Made by a program: the position numbers and the translations under genes
In this document: one piece after another, positions 5,406-8,071 of the stretch
Numbering within the stretch: the stretch's first letter is position 1
How the letters are laid out: every line of letters begins with the position of its first letter
Assembly: GCA_947374445.1 (NCBI GenBank)
Contig: CANCBY010000106.1
Location: 1-8,071 of the forward strand
Source: Pseudobdellovibrionaceae bacterium
GTDB lineage: Bacteria; Bdellovibrionota; Bdellovibrionia; Bdellovibrionales; Bdellovibrionaceae
DNA: 8,071 nucleotides
Direction of reading: 5' to 3'
Notes under the pieces: generated by a model
What the model was told of the DNA's origin: nothing
Seen by the model: the letters and a program-made list of their open reading frames with translations, nothing else
Database searches by the model: none

Positions 5406-6997
5406 ATCTTAGTTTTACACTGGATGCTGTGCAAAACCAAGATCGCAGGAAATTTTTAAAGCAGACAATCAATGCCGGCTTCGGTTTAGGAGCTGGTGTT
5501 GCGGGCGCCTCTTTTTTGGGCGGTTGTTCCAGCTTTGACCGCGTGATTTTGGGCGGTGCCCCCAGAGATCCAAATCAAGTCGTGATTTTGGGCGGTGGGC
5601 TCGCCGGGTTGACAACAGCTTACTTGTGCAAAAAAAATGGCATCCCATTTGTACTCTATGAAGGAAGCTCTCGCTTTGGCGGCCGCGTGTTGACTCTTCG
5701 CGAGTTCAACCTGGCTTCGCAGGCAGGAGATTTGGGCGGTGAGTGGATATCGCGTCAGCACGAGCTGGTGTTGAAGCTTGCAAAAGAGCTCAGTGTGGAT
5801 GTGGCTGAGAGTCCGTTTCGAGACAATGAACTTTTGTATTTTGACGGGGCAAAAAGTCAGGACCGCCAAAAATTGCAGGCCGAGTACAAGAGCGTACAAA
5901 AAAAATCTGTTGAGCTTTATGTTCAAATTTTTCGCAATCAAGCCAATCAGCTCAGCAGCAGCAATCGTCAAAACTTTTCAGCGGCCGTCGATCAAGATAA
6001 AATCAACTGTGAGGAGTTAATACAAAAACTGACTCTTCATAAGTCGCAACTTTTACCTGTGCTTATGCGTCGCCAAATTCAGTTGAATTTTGGTGCTGAA
6101 GCCGAGCAAGTATCAAGTCTTTCATGGCTGAAGCAAATGATGGATCAAAATGAATTTTCAATTTTGACCAACTCGCCCCAGTTTCGAATTTCAGGCGGGA
6201 GCTCTGTCTTGACTCAAGCTTTGTATGAAAGAGTGGCCGGCGTGATTCCGGGTCGCTTTGTCAACTTGTCTCACAAATTAGTTAGTGTAGCGCAAGACTC
6301 GGCTGGTTTTGAGCTGCGTTTTGAAACACCTCAAGGTGTCAAAACAGTGCAGACAAAAAAGGTGATCTCAACTTTGCCGCTCTCGATTTTGCGCCAGATT
6401 AAAGGGATCTCGCAATTATCATTTAAAGACGAGGCCCATCAAGCGATTGCAGGCATGAAAGCTGGAGATCAAGCCAAAGGCGTGTTGAGTTTCACTGAGC
6501 GGCCATGGAAGCGATTGCTAGGGGCACGCAGATTTTCGGGTTCGTGGGGCTCGCAAAACTTTTGGGAATCTGAACCAAGATCTGCGAAGTGGCAGCAGAG
6601 CACAGATTTTTCGCAAAGATCAGTGCTCACGTTTCAGCTCGGAGGAACAGTGGCCGCTCAAGCGGGTCTTCATAGCATCGATAGCGCTATTCAGGATTTA
6701 GCTTCAGTGAAATTAGCCAGTGGTTATGAAAACATATCGCAGATTCAGAATTGGACTTTGTCGCCATGGTTTCGAGGGGGGCGCTCTTATTTTGCTCCTG
6801 GGCAAAATGCTATTTTCGCAGGAGCGCTCTTGGAGCCGCAGCTTGAAAGCCAACGTGATTCGCAGTGGCTTTTTGCGGGTGAAGCAGCAAGTTTGCAATG
6901 GCCAGGCACTATGAATGGGGCCATTGACTCAGCTCAAAATGCTTATCGCATTTTGTTTAATTCTTTGACTAAAATCGACTCCCAAAAACGTAGCTGA
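5396..6997 (+). CDS. Flavin amine oxidase-family FAD oxidoreductase, predicted Tat-exported lipoprotein
   Basis: Predicted FAD enzyme of 533 aa related to monoamine, polyamine and L-amino-acid oxidases, which oxidise C-N bonds and yield H2O2. A twin-arginine motif DRRKFLK (16-22) precedes a hydrophobic stretch ending in lipobox LGGC (41-44), so Cys44 would be lipidated after Tat export of the folded flavoprotein. The FAD site shows VVILGGGLAGLTTAY (63-77), Glu89, and RFGGR (93-97). Lys361 in AKGVLSF sits where the family's active-site Lys is expected. FAGE (493-496) and PGTMNGAIDSAQNAY (503-517) form the C-terminal FAD segment. Ser at +2 after Cys gives no inner-membrane retention signal, so the outer membrane is possible. 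It diverges from the oxygenase gene with overlapping starts and converges with the next gene. The amine substrate is unknown, and a non-amine FAD dehydrogenase or desaturase is an alternative. Confidence 0.88.
   Translation: MSAYLSFTLDAVQNQDRRKFLKQTINAGFGLGAGVAGASFLGGCSSFDRVILGGAPRDPNQVVILGGGLAGLTTAYLCKKNGIPFVLYEGSSRFGGRVLTLREFNLASQAGDLGGEWISRQHELVLKLAKELSVDVAESPFRDNELLYFDGAKSQDRQKLQAEYKSVQKKSVELYVQIFRNQANQLSSSNRQNFSAAVDQDKINCEELIQKLTLHKSQLLPVLMRRQIQLNFGAEAEQVSSLSWLKQMMDQNEFSILTNSPQFRISGGSSVLTQALYERVAGVIPGRFVNLSHKLVSVAQDSAGFELRFETPQGVKTVQTKKVISTLPLSILRQIKGISQLSFKDEAHQAIAGMKAGDQAKGVLSFTERPWKRLLGARRFSGSWGSQNFWESEPRSAKWQQSTDFSQRSVLTFQLGGTVAAQAGLHSIDSAIQDLASVKLASGYENISQIQNWTLSPWFRGGRSYFAPGQNAIFAGALLEPQLESQRDSQWLFAGEAASLQWPGTMNGAIDSAQNAYRILFNSLTKIDSQKRS
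5412..5440 (-). promoter_or_regulatory. Possible promoter of the oxygenase-ABC-mgtE block
   Basis: On the minus strand TTGGTT (5440-5435) and TAAAAC (5417-5412) are 17 bp apart. They are a partial match to -35 and -10 boxes. Transcription would then begin at or very close to the oxygenase ATG, giving a leaderless or near-leaderless message, which fits the missing Shine-Dalgarno. The site lies inside the amine oxidase coding region. Such matches are common by chance, so this is weak. Confidence 0.22.
5542..5597 (+). repeat. 17-bp in-frame direct repeat in the amine oxidase gene
   Basis: CGTGATTTTGGGCGGTG occurs exactly at 5542-5558 and 5581-5597, 39 bp (13 codons) apart and in frame. Both copies encode VILGG. 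The second is the start of the FAD-binding GxGxxG loop. The first lies in the linker after the lipobox. It may be a small internal duplication or chance similarity of Gly-rich codons. Confidence 0.7.
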
Positions 6998-7574
6998 TCT
7001 CACTGTCTTTATCATCGATTTTTTGTTCTTCTTTGAGAGTGTCAATTTCAACCACGCTCAAATAGTCCGAATCATAAGATTTTTTATTGCTGGTGACTGT
7101 CTCGCCTTTAGGAAGACCGCCATCGGGGCCTGAACGATCTCCATTGAGCCAAGTAAAATCCAAATCGTCATGAATCACAAAAACAACAATGCTATATGCG
7201 GTATTTATAGGAACTTTTTTAAGAGCGACTTGTGCGACTTTCAACACAGAGCCGGTGATTTTATAAGTTCTTTTTTCGCGGACTTCACGGATAGTGATTT
7301 GATCATCTTGATTTTTGAGAGAGCCCGGGCTTCCGTATCCGTAATAAACCGTAAGATATTTTCCTTTGAACAAAGTGCTTTGCGCATTTGAAAACGAAAT
7401 AGCCATTGGATTTACGAAGGCGTGAGTTTTTGTCGTAGGCGCAGGATCTGAGCTGGTCGTTTGAGCGCGAGCTTCAGTCAGAGCTGTTAGCATTCCGAGT
7501 ATGAAAACTACCAGTCCGAATCCGATTCTTTGCAAGACCGATGGTATTTTTGAATTTTGTATTAAGTTTTTCAT
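6969..7574 (-). CDS. Secreted protein of unknown function with Sec signal peptide
   Basis: I do not recognise the family. The 201-aa product starts with a basic N-terminus and a hydrophobic core at about 18-32. A clear signal peptidase I site follows, with Ala35-Arg-Ala37 before Gln38, so it should reach the periplasm or beyond. The mature part (about 164 aa) opens with a Ser/Thr/Pro-rich linker (39-50). Strand-like segments follow, including KYLTVYYGYG (72-81) and YSIVVFVIHDDLDFTWLNGD (127-146). It contains no Cys and ends in a charged stretch and a terminal Phe. The start is well supported by AGAGGA six bases upstream. It follows the partial gene on its right by 11 bp, probably in one transcript, and its 3' end overlaps the convergent amine oxidase gene by 29 bp. 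The coding call is good; no function is proposed. Confidence 0.78.
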   Translation of the reverse strand: MKNLIQNSKIPSVLQRIGFGLVVFILGMLTALTEARAQTTSSDPAPTTKTHAFVNPMAISFSNAQSTLFKGKYLTVYYGYGSPGSLKNQDDQITIREVREKRTYKITGSVLKVAQVALKKVPINTAYSIVVFVIHDDLDFTWLNGDRSGPDGGLPKGETVTSNKKSYDSDYLSVVEIDTLKEEQKIDDKDSEISYVFGSRF

Positions 7575-7580
7575 ATATGG

Positions 7581-7586
7581 TCCTCT
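7581..7586 (-). promoter_or_regulatory. Ribosome binding site of the secreted-protein gene
   Basis: AGAGGA on the minus strand lies six bases before the ATG at 7574. It overlaps the last base of the upstream gene's TAA stop (7588-7586). It is the clearest Shine-Dalgarno among the minus-strand genes here and supports both the start choice and coupling to the upstream gene. Confidence 0.7.
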
Positions 7587-8071
7587 TAATTTCTCTCAAG
7601 GTTTGCTGCCGCAGGCATACCAGATCGCGTGCTCTTTGCATAAGTAAAATAAATCATTAAATGCCCATGAGGGTCCATTCCTAATTGGGCCACATCCAGC
7701 TTCAGGCCGATGACCTCTTTAGGTGGGATAAAGCAGCCTCCAATGGATTGCCCCTGACTCTGCCAAGGAGCCGAAATTTCTGCTAAGGAGCTCCTAATAG
7801 ACGAGTTCACTTTGTTCCGAAATAGTTTGCCAATTGGGGTCAGCCATTTGTCATCGACGACGAGTGAGTCCAAATTCAACTTGGTGAGCATAATGCTGAT
7901 TCCTTTGTCTCCAGGGAAGTCTCCGCAGGCCGGAAAGGGCATTTCTTTGAGCTGAGCCAAGGCTTGGATCGACATTTCAAAGTGATCGCTGATCGCAAGC
8001 TTTTGAATTCCTTGCACCAAGCCAGCTGGCACTTGCAGCGAGATTTGGATTTTAATCTGCGTTTGTTTGGG
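7586..8071 (-). CDS. Unassigned protein, 5'-truncated by the window edge
   Basis: The frame is open for 161 codons from the right window edge (8071) to TAA at 7588-7586. A GTG at 8032 could start a 148-aa product, but no Shine-Dalgarno precedes it and the 13 codons before it stay open (PKQTQIKIQISLQ), so the true start is probably outside. I do not recognise the family. The visible part alternates hydrophobic and polar residues, as in beta-strands (for example IKIQISLQV at 6-14 and HLMIYFTY at 137-144 of the visible part), with an amphipathic helix-like stretch LFRNKVNSSIRSSLAEI (83-99). Two Cys (49 and 113) could form a disulfide if the protein is exported, but no signal peptide can be seen because the N-terminus is missing. 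It probably shares a transcript with the secreted-protein gene 11 bp downstream. Confidence 0.72.
   Translation of the reverse strand, partial: PKQTQIKIQISLQVPAGLVQGIQKLAISDHFEMSIQALAQLKEMPFPACGDFPGDKGISIMLTKLNLDSLVVDDKWLTPIGKLFRNKVNSSIRSSLAEISAPWQSQGQSIGGCFIPPKEVIGLKLDVAQLGMDPHGHLMIYFTYAKSTRSGMPAAANLERN

Noticed and set aside
5486..5971. Minus-strand 161-codon open frame inside the amine oxidase gene
   Set aside because: It is antisense to the conserved FAD-binding region and has no recognisable domain; best explained as a shadow frame.
6969..7000. Outer-membrane beta-barrel C-terminal signal in the secreted protein (terminal Phe)
   Set aside because: The last residues do not show the alternating hydrophobic pattern expected of that signal, and the mature protein is not clearly barrel-like.
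6971..7022. Inverted repeat AAAATCGA / TCGATTTT as a bidirectional terminator
   Set aside because: The arms are 8 bp, AT-rich and separated by 36 bp, all within coding sequence; too weak to call.
1..8071. Defence island, CRISPR, prophage, toxin-antitoxin or insertion sequence
   Set aside because: No repeat array, transposase, integrase, nuclease or toxin-like gene is visible; all frames are accounted for by the genes listed.

Overview
The window (8,071 bp, moderate GC by eye) is densely coding, with almost no intergenic DNA. It reads as a Gram-negative bacterial chromosome: there is a predicted Tat-exported lipoprotein, a Sec-secreted protein, and no phage, IS, CRISPR or RNA gene. Gene style and packing are reminiscent of Bdellovibrionota, but that assignment is an impression and not a demonstrated result.

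Left two thirds (1-5405, minus strand): one tightly packed block read right to left. It starts with a 2-oxoglutarate/Fe(II) dioxygenase of the prolyl-hydroxylase/SM-20 type. Two half-size ABC exporter genes follow, overlapping by 4 bp, and then mgtE, a Mg2+ channel/transporter cut off by the left window edge. Gaps are 4, -4 and 12 bp, so co-transcription is likely. The two ABC proteins look like the N- and C-halves of a eukaryotic-style ABCC (MRP/CFTR-like) transporter. The first has a canonical LSGGQ but Asp in place of the catalytic Glu. The second has the Glu but a degenerate LSLGE signature. Together they would form a heterodimer with one degenerate and one competent ATP site.

Middle (5396-6997, plus strand): a flavin amine oxidase-family enzyme with a twin-arginine signal and an LGGC lipobox, so a predicted Tat-exported lipoprotein. 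Its start codon lies inside the 5' end of the divergent oxygenase gene.

Right end (6969-8071, minus strand): two proteins I cannot assign to a family. One is a partial protein entering from the right edge; the other is a complete 201-aa protein with a Sec signal peptide. They are 11 bp apart with a good ribosome binding site, so probably co-transcribed. The downstream one overlaps the 3' end of the amine oxidase gene tail-to-tail by 29 bp.

No stretch over 300 bp lacks a gene. No defence or mobile system is visible. The most notable points are the split ABCC-like asymmetry, its operon linkage to an oxygenase and mgtE, the Tat lipoprotein oxidase, and the two unassigned proteins at the right end.
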